64,000 nt of DNA from Variovorax sp. 679 (GTDB lineage: Bacteria; Pseudomonadota; Gammaproteobacteria; Burkholderiales; Burkholderiaceae_C). Below, one piece after another: positions 7,029 through 14,909 of this stretch. The notes beneath the pieces are model-generated. The model was not told the DNA's origin. It made no database searches and saw only the letters and a program-made list of their open reading frames with translations. The stretch covers positions 310,001 to 374,000 of the forward strand of contig NZ_RXFS01000005.1 in NCBI RefSeq assembly GCF_003952185.1, given 5' to 3'. Positions within the stretch are counted from its first letter, which is position 1. Each line of letters starts with the position of its first letter. The position numbers and the translations under genes were made by a program.

Positions 7029-7904
7029 ATGAGCACCGAAGAAGAATTCCTGCGCTCCGCCCACCCGATCGAGCCCGCCATGCGCGCGCAGATCATGGAG
7101 GCCCTGCGCGACATCGAAGCGAAGCACGACGTGACCGTGCTGTTCGCCTGCGAATCCGGCAGCCGAGGCTGGGGTTTCGCCTCGCCCGACAGCGACTACG
7201 ACGTGCGCTTCATCTACGTCAACCGTCTGCCGTGGTACCTCACGGTGACGCCGCGCCGCGACGTGATCGAGGTGCCGATCAGCGGCGACCTCGACATCAA
7301 CGGCTGGGACCTGCGCAAGGCGCTGGGCCTGATGCGCGAGTCGAACCCGACGCTGCTCGAATGGCTGCGCTCGCCCATCGTGTACCGCGACGACGCGGTG
7401 GCGATGCCCCGCTTTCGCGAGCTGTCGGAGGCGGTTTTCTCCAACGCGCGCGGCTGGCATCACTACAGCTCGATGGCGAAGAAGAACTTCCGCGAGCATC
7501 TGCAGGCCGACGAGGTGCGCTACAAGAAGTACCTCTACGTGCTGCGTCCGCTGCTGGCCGCGCGTTGGATCCGCTCGCAGCCCGGCGTGCCGCCGATGCG
7601 CTTCGCCGACCTGGCGCAGCGCACGCTCGACCCGGTGCGCGATGCGGCGCTGATCGACGAGATCAACGCTCTGCTCGAAGTGAAGATGCGCGCAGGCGAA
7701 GCCGCGACCAGCCCGCGCTGGAGCGGCATCCATGCGTTCATCGAATCGGAGCTTGCAGTCAACGCTGCCGAGCCGGTTACGCCGCTGCCGTCCTCCGGCA
7801 ACATCGAGCTGGACGCATTCCTGTGCGAGACAGTGTTGCGCTTCGACGGCAGCGGCAAAAACGGTGCGACGGGTGTTGCTTGCGCCAAGACGGAGGTCGT
7901 ATGA
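7029..7904 (+). CDS. RlaP-type DNA polymerase beta superfamily nucleotidyltransferase
   Basis: A 291-residue protein with the minimal nucleotidyltransferase signature: Gly-Ser at residues 44-45 (CESGSRGWGF), then DSDYDVRFIY with Asp56 and Asp58 as metal ligands. This matches the family named 'RNA repair pathway DNA polymerase beta', found beside RtcB and similar ligases. The C-terminal half is helical. Such an enzyme could add nucleotides to a trimmed RNA 3' end, complementing the RNase Z-like nuclease immediately upstream (27-base gap). Its true template, nucleotide and substrate are unknown. The ATG at 7029 follows a purine-rich AAGAAG ribosome site; an in-frame TTG at 7002 is less likely. 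Confidence 0.88.
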   Translation: MSTEEEFLRSAHPIEPAMRAQIMEALRDIEAKHDVTVLFACESGSRGWGFASPDSDYDVRFIYVNRLPWYLTVTPRRDVIEVPISGDLDINGWDLRKALGLMRESNPTLLEWLRSPIVYRDDAVAMPRFRELSEAVFSNARGWHHYSSMAKKNFREHLQADEVRYKKYLYVLRPLLAARWIRSQPGVPPMRFADLAQRTLDPVRDAALIDEINALLEVKMRAGEAATSPRWSGIHAFIESELAVNAAEPVTPLPSSGNIELDAFLCETVLRFDGSGKNGATGVACAKTEVV

Positions 7905-8022
7905 TGTTCACGAGCGGCTATGTGGGTCCTTCCTTCTCTCATATCTGGAAACTAGGGTCTGCGCTTTCCGCTCCTTTTTTCGGGCTCCACGTTTTCTCGT
8001 GGGCCCGTCAAGGTGGCGCACG
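7905..8022 (+). other. Intergenic spacer with a strong hairpin
   Basis: The 118-base gap contains a 9-bp hairpin with one bulged T: GGGC and CCACG (7982-7991) pair with CGTGG and GCCC (7998-8006) around a TTTTCT loop. No T-run follows, so it is not a clear terminator. The ribosome site AAGGTGG (8010-8016) for the next gene begins just after the stem. RNA processing or partial attenuation is possible. Confidence 0.4.
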
Positions 8023-10098
8023 ATGAACACCCGGCTGTATCTGCGCCGCCGTTGGCGTGTGCTGGCCGAGCCGGCGCACGACTCCCTGCCTCCCGTCTAT
8101 CTTGCGACCCTGTACAAGGAGCTCGATGCGCTCGGTTGCACGCTGTCGCCCGCGCTCGATGCGTGCTTGTGTACCTGGGACGCCGAGTCTTTTGTGGTGT
8201 TCTACCGGGCGCTCCTGCGCGACGTGCGTGCACTGAAGGGCGCGCACCGAGAGTGGAAACCGCTGTATCCCAATTTCCCGGAGCAGGTGGCGAGCGCGAG
8301 TGTGACTACGCTCTTTCTCAACGCGATTCGCCACTATGCGAGCTTCGGCGTCGTGCGACCTGACGAAGCTGCGCTGCCCCGAGCAACGCTGGCAGAAGTG
8401 GAACGCCGCGCGGCCCTGCGTGAAATCGACCTGGGCAACCAGGAAGACTTCGAGAGGGTATTCACGCAACTGGCCGGCGCGCGCAGTTCGCTGTCGGTGC
8501 AAGACAAGGAGGACCTCGTCTGGTTCGTTCGCTTCTACCGCGGCAAGGTATATGGGTGGATGCCGGAGCACTTCGTGTCGAAGGAAAACCTGGCCGTGCT
8601 TGGTGCTGCGCTGCTGCAGGTGGAGGACCCGGGCGCGCAGGCATTCCTGGAGCCGCATCTGCAGACTGCAACCGACGTGCTGCGCCTGGCCGCGGCATTG
8701 GGCGGCGGCGATGTGTCGCTGGCCGAGCCAGCGAAGTTCCCGCGCATGAAGCGCCCGCGGCGTCGTTGGCTGATTGCGCTGATGGATCGCAGCACCAGCG
8801 TGGCCGAGGACGTGGCACGCCGCCCCGAGATGTTCAAGCGCCTCGGCGAGGTGCTGCATCCGGGTGAACACGCGAAGCGCTTTCCGGCGGCTGCTGCTGC
8901 GTTCGACGGCGTGCGCAATGGCAAGCGACCGCAGGGGTTCAACCATCACGTCGAGCGGCAGCTGGAGATGCGCGCCATCGACGAGGCGCTTGCGCTGCTG
9001 CCCACGCGACCCGGCGAGTTCGCACGCCGACTCGACCACGTGCTGCGCATCGCGCCGCAGCCAAGCGAGGTGCTGGCGCGTTTCGGCGAGGTGGTGGGCA
9101 AGGCGTCGACGGCTGTGCTTCTGCAGACGATGGTGCATTTTCGGCATCGTGGCGATCGCGCGCTGCGCAGCTTCTTCCCCAAAGGAGAGACAGCCAAGGT
9201 CTTCGCCATCGAGGACACGCGAACGCCGCTGCAGGAAGGCATTGCCGAAGAGGCGGCCGCCCTGTGCGATGCCGCATTGCTGTCGCGCTTCGCGGAGCTG
9301 CCTCCGCTCGGTCGTTGCCATGTGGATGCGGCGCTGCGCAGCTATCTGGTGCCGTTCTCGCAGCGTTCGGCATCGAAGGCGCTACGCACGCTGGTGCGCG
9401 GAAGCCGCCTGCCCATGCCCGACGCGAACATCGTGCGCCTCTTCCTCTGGTGGAAGAACGGCCGTGCCCGCACCGACGTCGACCTGTCGGCCGCGCTCTT
9501 CAACGCGCAGTACAAATACATCGACGTGCTGGCGTACTACAACCTGAAGAGCTACGGCGGCGTCCACAGCGGCGACATCGTCGATGCTCCGAAGGGGGCG
9601 GCCGAGTTCATCGACCTCGATGTAGCGTTGCTGCGAGAGAAGGGAGTGCGTTACGTGGTGAGTTCGATCAACAGCTACACCACGCAGGCCTTCTGCGACT
9701 TGCCCGAGTGCTTTGCCGGGTGGATGGCGCGGCAGGCGGCGGGGTCGGGCGAGATCTTCGAGCCCGCCACCGTCGTCGACCGGGTCGACGTGGCGGCGAA
9801 CACCACGATCTGCCTGCCTGCGATCTTCGATCTGCAGGCGCGAGAGGTGATCTGGGCGGACATTGCGCTGAAACAGTACCCGCTGTGGAACAACGTGCAG
9901 AGCAATCTTGCGGGCGTGTCGCTGATGCTGCGTTCGCTGGTGGAACTGGCCAAGCCAGACCTGCACACGCTCTTCATGTTGCATGCGCGTGCGCGAGGCA
10001 CGTTGGTGGACAAGGCCGAAGAGGCCGAGACGGTGTTCGGCGTGCACCGGGGAATCACGCCTTTCGATACGGACAGGATTCGCGCCGATTTCATGTAG
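8023..10098 (+). CDS. Large helical protein with TerD-like C-terminal region
   Basis: A 691-residue protein. Residues 1 to ~460 are helix-rich with no catalytic signature I can name; they include a long alternating acidic/basic segment. Residues ~470-640 resemble the TerD/tellurite-resistance fold: LFLWWKNGRARTDVDLSAALF, then HSGDIVDAPKGAAEFIDLD and later WADIALKQYP. TerD domains bind calcium through Asp-rich loops, and the DVDLS and SGD segments fit that. From memory, related C-termini occur in the MXAN_6230/SCO0854 family. There is no Ro60/TROVE or vWA-MIDAS pattern. The position between the nucleotidyltransferase and rtcA genes puts it in the RNA-repair operon, perhaps as a stress scaffold. 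Start ATG 8023 is supported by AAGG ahead of it; the frame opens further upstream, inside the previous gene. Confidence 0.75.
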   Translation: MNTRLYLRRRWRVLAEPAHDSLPPVYLATLYKELDALGCTLSPALDACLCTWDAESFVVFYRALLRDVRALKGAHREWKPLYPNFPEQVASASVTTLFLNAIRHYASFGVVRPDEAALPRATLAEVERRAALREIDLGNQEDFERVFTQLAGARSSLSVQDKEDLVWFVRFYRGKVYGWMPEHFVSKENLAVLGAALLQVEDPGAQAFLEPHLQTATDVLRLAAALGGGDVSLAEPAKFPRMKRPRRRWLIALMDRSTSVAEDVARRPEMFKRLGEVLHPGEHAKRFPAAAAAFDGVRNGKRPQGFNHHVERQLEMRAIDEALALLPTRPGEFARRLDHVLRIAPQPSEVLARFGEVVGKASTAVLLQTMVHFRHRGDRALRSFFPKGETAKVFAIEDTRTPLQEGIAEEAAALCDAALLSRFAELPPLGRCHVDAALRSYLVPFSQRSASKALRTLVRGSRLPMPDANIVRLFLWWKNGRARTDVDLSAALFNAQYKYIDVLAYYNLKSYGGVHSGDIVDAPKGAAEFIDLDVALLREKGVRYVVSSINSYTTQAFCDLPECFAGWMARQAAGSGEIFEPATVVDRVDVAANTTICLPAIFDLQAREVIWADIALKQYPLWNNVQSNLAGVSLMLRSLVELAKPDLHTLFMLHARARGTLVDKAEEAETVFGVHRGITPFDTDRIRADFM

Positions 10099-10130
10099 CA
10101 GGCGCGAGGGATGAGGAAGAGAAGAACAAG

Positions 10131-11195
10131 ATGACGATGAACGAGATGGAATCCAAGACGGTCGAACTCGACGGCTCCCAAGGCGAGGGCGGCGGCCAGA
10201 TCCTGCGCACCAGCCTCGCGCTGTCGATGGTCACGGGCCAGCCCATGGCCATCGAGAAGATCCGCGCGGGTCGAGCCAAGCCGGGCCTGATGCGCCAGCA
10301 CCTCGCGTGCGTGAACGCGGCCGCTGCCATCAGCGGCGCGGAAGTCGATGGCGCCGAGCTCGGGTCGCAGTCGCTGCGTTTCGTGCCCGGCCCGGTGCGC
10401 GCTGGCGAATATCGCTTCGCGATCTCCGGCGCGGGCAGCTGCATGCTTGTGCTGCAGACTGTGCTGCCGCCGCTGCTGCTTGCCGGTGCGACGAGCCATG
10501 TGCATCTGAGCGGAGGCACCCACAACCCGATGGCGCCACCTTTCCATTTCCTGGAACGCTCCTTCGCCCCGCTGGTTCGCCGCCTGGGCGCGGACCTGCA
10601 GCTGACGCTGCGTCGCTGCGGTTTCTATCCGGCCGGCGGTGGCGAGGTCGAGGCGGTCATCGAGCCGGCAGCCGGCGCGCTGCAGGGCTTCGACCTGATG
10701 ACGCGCGGTGCTCACCACTCGAACTACGCCGAGTGCCTGGCGCCCGGTATCCCGCGCCATGTGCCGACGCGCGAGCTCGACACGCTGGGCGGCGCGATGG
10801 GATGGTCCGGCGAGCAGCTGCGCTTCGGCTCGGTGCGCCAGAACGAAGGCCCGGGCAATGCGTTGATGGCCACGCTGGCCTACGAGAACGTCACCGAGGT
10901 GTTCACCGCCTTCGGTGAGAAGTCGCTGAGCGCCGAGCAGGTGGCGCACGGGCTGGTGAAGGAACTGCGCGCGTTCCAGAAGAGCGAGGCTGCGGTCGGC
11001 CCGCACCTTGCGGATCAGCTCGCGCTGCTATTGGCGCTCGCAGCGTGGCAGGGCAAGACGGAGTGCGCCTTCACCTGCAGCGAGGTGACCGAGCACACGC
11101 GCACCAACTGCGCGGTGATCGAGCGCTTCCTGCCGGTGCGCTTCGTGATCGACGAAAGCCGCCAGGTTTCGACGGTGCGGGTCTCTCCGGTCTGA
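10131..11195 (+). CDS. rtcA: RtcA, RNA 3'-terminal phosphate cyclase
   Basis: A 354-residue RNA cyclase that converts RNA 3'-phosphates, via adenylylation, to 2',3'-cyclic phosphates. The family start LDGSQGEGGGQILRTSLALS is seen, then GGTHNPMAPPFHFLE, and the adenylylated histidine in GPHLADQ at residue 292, aligned with E. coli His309. It closes the operon, 32 bases after the TerD-like gene, and its stop directly abuts the convergent MarR gene with no terminator between. It would either prepare ends for RtcB or protect them by cyclisation. Confidence 0.97.
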   Translation: MTMNEMESKTVELDGSQGEGGGQILRTSLALSMVTGQPMAIEKIRAGRAKPGLMRQHLACVNAAAAISGAEVDGAELGSQSLRFVPGPVRAGEYRFAISGAGSCMLVLQTVLPPLLLAGATSHVHLSGGTHNPMAPPFHFLERSFAPLVRRLGADLQLTLRRCGFYPAGGGEVEAVIEPAAGALQGFDLMTRGAHHSNYAECLAPGIPRHVPTRELDTLGGAMGWSGEQLRFGSVRQNEGPGNALMATLAYENVTEVFTAFGEKSLSAEQVAHGLVKELRAFQKSEAAVGPHLADQLALLLALAAWQGKTECAFTCSEVTEHTRTNCAVIERFLPVRFVIDESRQVSTVRVSPV

Positions 11196-11645
11196 TCAGG
11201 CCAGCGGCGTCGCGTTGGCGTAAAGGCGCAGCAGCATCGCGCGCAGCGTCTTCACTTCCGCCGCGCTGAAGTCCGAGGTCGCAACGGCCTCGTAGTGCTG
11301 TGCGAGCGGGATCAGCTCCAGCGTCAGCGTAAGCCCGCGCTCGGTGAGCGCTATGCGCACCGCTCGCTTGTCGGTGTCGCATTTCTCGCGCGCCACCAGT
11401 TCATGCGCCGCCAGCCGGTCGACGATGCGCGACAGCGCAGACAGGTCGGTGGACGCGTGCGTGGCCAGTTCCGACAGCGTCTGCCGCGGCGTGTGCTGCA
11501 GCGACGCGCAAACGCGCCATTCGCTGAGGCTCAATCCGTAGGGCTTCAATGCCTTTGCGAAGGCATTGCCCATGCGCGCGCCGGCGCGTGCCAGCAGGAA
11601 GGGGATCGCCTTCTCGAGGTCGTGGTCTTGGGGGAGGGTTTTCAT
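11196..11645 (-). CDS. MarR family regulator of the adjacent aromatic catabolic operon
   Basis: A 149-residue winged-helix protein with the MarR layout: a helical dimerisation end, a recognition region LSELATHASTDLSALSRIVDRL, and a wing CDTDKRAVRIALTERG. It is divergent from the binding-protein/decarboxylase operon. Two near-perfect palindromes lie in the 72-bp gap, one just upstream of its own start, so self-repression and ligand-relieved repression of the operon are likely. The inducer is probably an aromatic acid used by the operon. The 3' end abuts the end of rtcA, the boundary between two unrelated regions. Confidence 0.9.
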   Translation of the reverse strand: MKTLPQDHDLEKAIPFLLARAGARMGNAFAKALKPYGLSLSEWRVCASLQHTPRQTLSELATHASTDLSALSRIVDRLAAHELVAREKCDTDKRAVRIALTERGLTLTLELIPLAQHYEAVATSDFSAAEVKTLRAMLLRLYANATPLA

Positions 11646-11654
11646 CTAGACATG

Positions 11655-11705
11655 CTTGAACAATCAAGTATATAGTCCGCCGCAATTGCTTGAATAATCA
11701 AGCAA
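11655..11705. promoter_or_regulatory. Two palindromic MarR operators
   Basis: Between the divergent genes are CTTGA-ACAA-TCAAG (11655-11668) and the longer TTGCTTGAATAATCAAGCAA (11686-11705). The arms are identical and the centres are 34 bp apart. In a G+C-rich genome, two copies of the same TTGA-N4-TCAA palindrome in a divergent promoter are strong evidence for the operators of the adjacent MarR protein. The second copy touches the start region of the downstream operon. Confidence 0.75.
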
Positions 11706-11717
11706 ATGGAGACGAAG

Positions 11718-12713
11718 ATGAATCTGAGGATTTCCCGGAGAGCTGCTCTTTCATTGGCTCTTGCGTCCTTCTTTCCCTGGGCAGCGCCGCTGGCGCAGGC
11801 TCAGGGCACTGCGGCCCGGTGGCCGCAGCAGGCGGTGCGCTTCGTGGTGCCGTTTCCGGCGGGCTCCGCGCCCGACGTGCTGATCCGCCATGTGGGCGCC
11901 AAGCTCGGCGAGAAGTGGGGGCAGGGCGTGATCGTCGACAACAAGCCCGGCGGCAGCGGCGTGATCGGCATGAACGCGATCCTCGCTGCACCCGCCGACG
12001 GCCACACCTTCGGCTTCGTGCAGGGCTCGGCGATCTCGGTGGCGCCCAGCACCATCAAGGGCGTGACCTACGACTTCAACCGCGACTTCGTGCCGGTCAC
12101 GCTCGCGGCCGTCGCGCCCTTCATGCTCGCGGTGCCGGCCAATTCGCCCTACAAGACGCTCGCCGACTTCATCGCGGCGGCCCGTGCGAAGCCGCAGGGC
12201 ATCGAGGTTGCCGACAACGGCCGCGGCACGGCACCGCACCTGGCCTCGGCTCTGCTGGGGCTGCAGTCAGGTGCGCAGTTCCTCGAGGTGCACTACCCCG
12301 GTGGCGCGCAGGCCATGCAGGCCACGCTGGGCGGCCAGACGCAGATGATGGTCGAGACCTACAACGTGGTCGCCGGCAACGTGCAGGGCGGACGCATGCG
12401 CGTGCTCGCAAGCATGGGCGATCGCGTCGAGGCGGGGCTGGAGCAGTTCCCGCTCGCGAGCAGGACAGTGCCGGGCGCGGTGGCACACGGCTGGTTCGCC
12501 GTCATCGCGAAGAAGGGCGTCGATCCGCAGGTGCTCGCGAAGCTCAACAAGGACATGAACGAAGCGCTGCTGCTGCCTGACGTGGTCGCCAAGTCGCGCG
12601 AGCTGGGCACCTATCCGCGTCCCGGCACCCCCGAACAGCTCGCGAGCTACATCGCCGAGGACCGCAAGACCTGGCAGTCCGTGCTGGACAAGCTCAACAT
12701 CAAACCGGAGTGA
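11718..12713 (+). CDS. Bug/TctC-type periplasmic substrate-binding protein
   Basis: A 331-residue protein with a signal peptide (MNLRISRRAALSLALASF, ending around LAQAQ). The Bug/TctC core follows, including VRFVVPFPAGSAPDVLIRH and the VIVDNKPGGSGVIG motif typical of tripartite tricarboxylate family receptors. These bind carboxylated compounds in the periplasm. No TctA/TctB permease is in the window, so it is an orphan receptor. It is the first gene of the catabolic operon, directly after the MarR operator. ATG 11718 is preferred over 11706 because GGAG at 11708 is correctly spaced and the signal peptide begins there. Confidence 0.9.
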   Translation: MNLRISRRAALSLALASFFPWAAPLAQAQGTAARWPQQAVRFVVPFPAGSAPDVLIRHVGAKLGEKWGQGVIVDNKPGGSGVIGMNAILAAPADGHTFGFVQGSAISVAPSTIKGVTYDFNRDFVPVTLAAVAPFMLAVPANSPYKTLADFIAAARAKPQGIEVADNGRGTAPHLASALLGLQSGAQFLEVHYPGGAQAMQATLGGQTQMMVETYNVVAGNVQGGRMRVLASMGDRVEAGLEQFPLASRTVPGAVAHGWFAVIAKKGVDPQVLAKLNKDMNEALLLPDVVAKSRELGTYPRPGTPEQLASYIAEDRKTWQSVLDKLNIKPE

Positions 12714-12721
12714 TTTCCCCC

Positions 12722-13693
12722 ATGAAGAACAAGATTGCGCTCGAAGAGCATTTCGCGATCGACCTGACGATTGCCGACTCGCAGGTGTACGCCCGCCCCG
12801 AGATGTGGCAGGGCCTCAAGAGCAACCTGCTCGACTTCGAGCAGCAGCGCATCGAGCAGATGGACGAGTGGGGCACCGAGCTGTCGATCCTCTCGCTCAA
12901 CTCGCCAGCGGTGCAAGGCATTCCCGATGCGAAGCGAGCCATCGAAGTGGCGCAGCGCGCGAACGACGTGCTGGCCGAACAGGTCAGGCGCTATCCCACG
13001 CGTTTCGGCGGGTTCGCCGCGTTGCCCATGCAAGACCCAGAAGCCGCTGCGCGCGAGCTGGAGCGTTGCGTGACGCAGTTGGGCTTCCACGGCTTTCTGG
13101 TCAACGGTTTCTCGCAGGTGGGTAACGAGAACACCGTCGTCTACTACGACGACCCGCGCTTCGCCGATTTCTGGGCGACCGCGGCCGCATTGAAGAAGCC
13201 CTTCTACATGCACCCGCGTGACCCGCTGCTGAGCCGCGAGCCCATCTACGAAGGCGCGCACTGGCTCACCGGCCCGACCTGGGCTTTCGCGGTGGAGACT
13301 GGCATCCACGCCCTGCGCCTGCTGTCGAGCGGCCTGTTCGATCGCCACCCCGATCTGCAGATGATCCTCGGCCACTTCGGCGAAGGCATTCCGTTCAACA
13401 TCTGGCGCGTCGACCACATCCTGCGCAAGGGTCGTCGCGGCATGCCATGCGACAAGGAGATCGGCGACTACCTGCGCAGCAACGTGCACATCACGACCAG
13501 CGGCAACTTCCGCACGCCCACGCTGCTGTCGACCATGCTCGAGGTGGGAGCGGACCGCATCATGTACTCGGTCGACTATCCGTTCGAGAAGCACGAGGAC
13601 GCGGCGCGCTGGTTCGACAAGTGCGAGATCAGCGAGAACGACCGCCGCAAGATCGGCCGCGACAACGCTATCAAGCTGTTCGGGTTGAAGTGA
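12722..13693 (+). CDS. Gamma-resorcylate decarboxylase-like amidohydrolase
   Basis: A 323-residue amidohydrolase-2 protein closely resembling gamma-resorcylate (2,6-dihydroxybenzoate) decarboxylase. The metal ligands line up with that enzyme: Glu8 and His10 in ALEEHF, His164 in FYMHPRDP, His218 in GHFGEG and Asp285 in YSVDYPFE. It also shares ILSLNSPAVQ, ALPMQDP, LVNGFSQ and ITTSGNFRT. The family reversibly removes a carboxyl group ortho to a phenol. In this operon with maleylacetate reductase, 2,6-dihydroxybenzoate to resorcinol is the best hypothesis; a related hydroxybenzoate is possible. It starts nine bases after the binding-protein gene. Confidence 0.87.
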   Translation: MKNKIALEEHFAIDLTIADSQVYARPEMWQGLKSNLLDFEQQRIEQMDEWGTELSILSLNSPAVQGIPDAKRAIEVAQRANDVLAEQVRRYPTRFGGFAALPMQDPEAAARELERCVTQLGFHGFLVNGFSQVGNENTVVYYDDPRFADFWATAAALKKPFYMHPRDPLLSREPIYEGAHWLTGPTWAFAVETGIHALRLLSSGLFDRHPDLQMILGHFGEGIPFNIWRVDHILRKGRRGMPCDKEIGDYLRSNVHITTSGNFRTPTLLSTMLEVGADRIMYSVDYPFEKHEDAARWFDKCEISENDRRKIGRDNAIKLFGLK

Positions 13694-13694
13694 C

Positions 13695-14909
13695 ATGAGC
13701 GCGCGGAAAGACACACGCCCCGTGCTCGTGGCCGGCGGCGGCATCGGCGGGTTGGCTGCGGCGCTGGCGCTGGTGCGCGAGGGTTACCGCGTGAAGGTGA
13801 TCGAGCAGTCGGCCCACATCGGCGAGATCGGCGCCGGCATCCAGCTCAGTCCCAACGCCTTCGCGGCCTGCGATGCGCTGGGCGTGGGCGAGCACCTGCG
13901 CGCCAAGGCGGTCTACACCGAAGAGATGGTGATGTTCGACGCCATCGATGCGAAGCGCGTGGCGAGCATCTCGCTGTCGGATGCGTTTCGCGAGCGCTTC
14001 GGCAATCCCTATGCGGTGATCCACCGTGCCGACATCCACGGCGCGTTGCTCGAAGGCGTGAAAGCCACGACGGAGGGCATCGAATTTCTCACCTCGACCA
14101 AGGTGGTGCACATCGAGCAGGACGACTCGGGCGTGACGCTGATCGATGCGCAGGGCGGCCGCCACCAGGGTCAGGCCGTGATCGGCTGCGACGGCGTGCG
14201 CTCGGCGGTGCGCCAGCAGTACGTGGGCGACAGCATCCGCGTGTCGGGCCATGTGGTGTTTCGCGCGGTGATCGACACGGCCGATTTCCCAGAGGCGCTG
14301 CGCTTCACCGCACCGTGCATCTGGGTCGGTCCGAACTGCCACCTGGTGCACTACCCGCTGAAGGGCGGCGACAAGTTCAACATGGCCGTCACCTTCCACA
14401 GCGAGCAGCCCGAGGAATGGGGTTCGATGGACGGCGACCCCGCCGAGGTGCAACGCTACTTTCGTTCCACCTGCGAGCAGGTGCAGCAGTTGCTGCGCAT
14501 CCCGAAGGCCTGGAAGCGCTATTCGACAGCCGACCGCAACCCCATCGAGCAATGGACCTTCGGCCGCGCCACGCTGCTGGGCGACGCGGCGCACCCGATG
14601 GTGCAGTACCTCGCGCAGGGCGCATGCATGGCCTGCGAAGACGCGGTGACGCTGGGCCTCGCGCTGCGCCGCGAAGAGGGCGACTGGCCGCGCGCGCTCG
14701 CGCTGTACGAGCGCTCCCGCGTGGCCCGCACCGCGCGCGTGGTGCTGTCGGCGCGCGAGATGGGCCGCATCTATCACGCCAAGGGTGTCGAGCGGCTGGT
14801 GCGCAACGGCATGTGGAAGGGGCGGCCGCAGGGGCGCTTCTACGATGCGCTCGAATGGCTCTACGGATGGACGGCCGCGAGTTGCCTCGACGACGAGGCG
14901 GCCGCGTGA
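13695..14909 (+). CDS. FAD-dependent aromatic monooxygenase (3-hydroxybenzoate 6-hydroxylase-like)
   Basis: A 404-residue class A flavoprotein. The N-terminal FAD-binding GGGIGG motif, the central IGCDGVRSAVR (NAD(P)H/FAD) motif and GDAAHP near residue 298 are present. Overall it closely resembles 3-hydroxybenzoate 6-hydroxylase (GEIGAGIQLSPNAFAA; VIHRADIHG; EWLYGW near the end). By homology it would make gentisate, but no gentisate dioxygenase is nearby. The neighbouring decarboxylase and maleylacetate reductase point instead to resorcinol or a dihydroxybenzoate hydroxylated toward hydroxyquinol. Substrate assignment is therefore open. It lies one base after the decarboxylase gene, and its TGA overlaps the next gene's GTG. 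Confidence 0.85.
   Translation: MSARKDTRPVLVAGGGIGGLAAALALVREGYRVKVIEQSAHIGEIGAGIQLSPNAFAACDALGVGEHLRAKAVYTEEMVMFDAIDAKRVASISLSDAFRERFGNPYAVIHRADIHGALLEGVKATTEGIEFLTSTKVVHIEQDDSGVTLIDAQGGRHQGQAVIGCDGVRSAVRQQYVGDSIRVSGHVVFRAVIDTADFPEALRFTAPCIWVGPNCHLVHYPLKGGDKFNMAVTFHSEQPEEWGSMDGDPAEVQRYFRSTCEQVQQLLRIPKAWKRYSTADRNPIEQWTFGRATLLGDAAHPMVQYLAQGACMACEDAVTLGLALRREEGDWPRALALYERSRVARTARVVLSAREMGRIYHAKGVERLVRNGMWKGRPQGRFYDALEWLYGWTAASCLDDEAAA

Noticed and set aside
7982..8006. Terminator inside the RNA-repair operon
   Set aside because: Strong stem but no T-run follows; the next gene begins 17 bases later with its own ribosome site.
8023..10098. Ro60/TROVE protein, expected near Y-RNA-like elements
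   Set aside because: No TROVE HEAT-ring pattern and no vWA MIDAS (DxSxS) are visible; the C-terminus instead resembles TerD.
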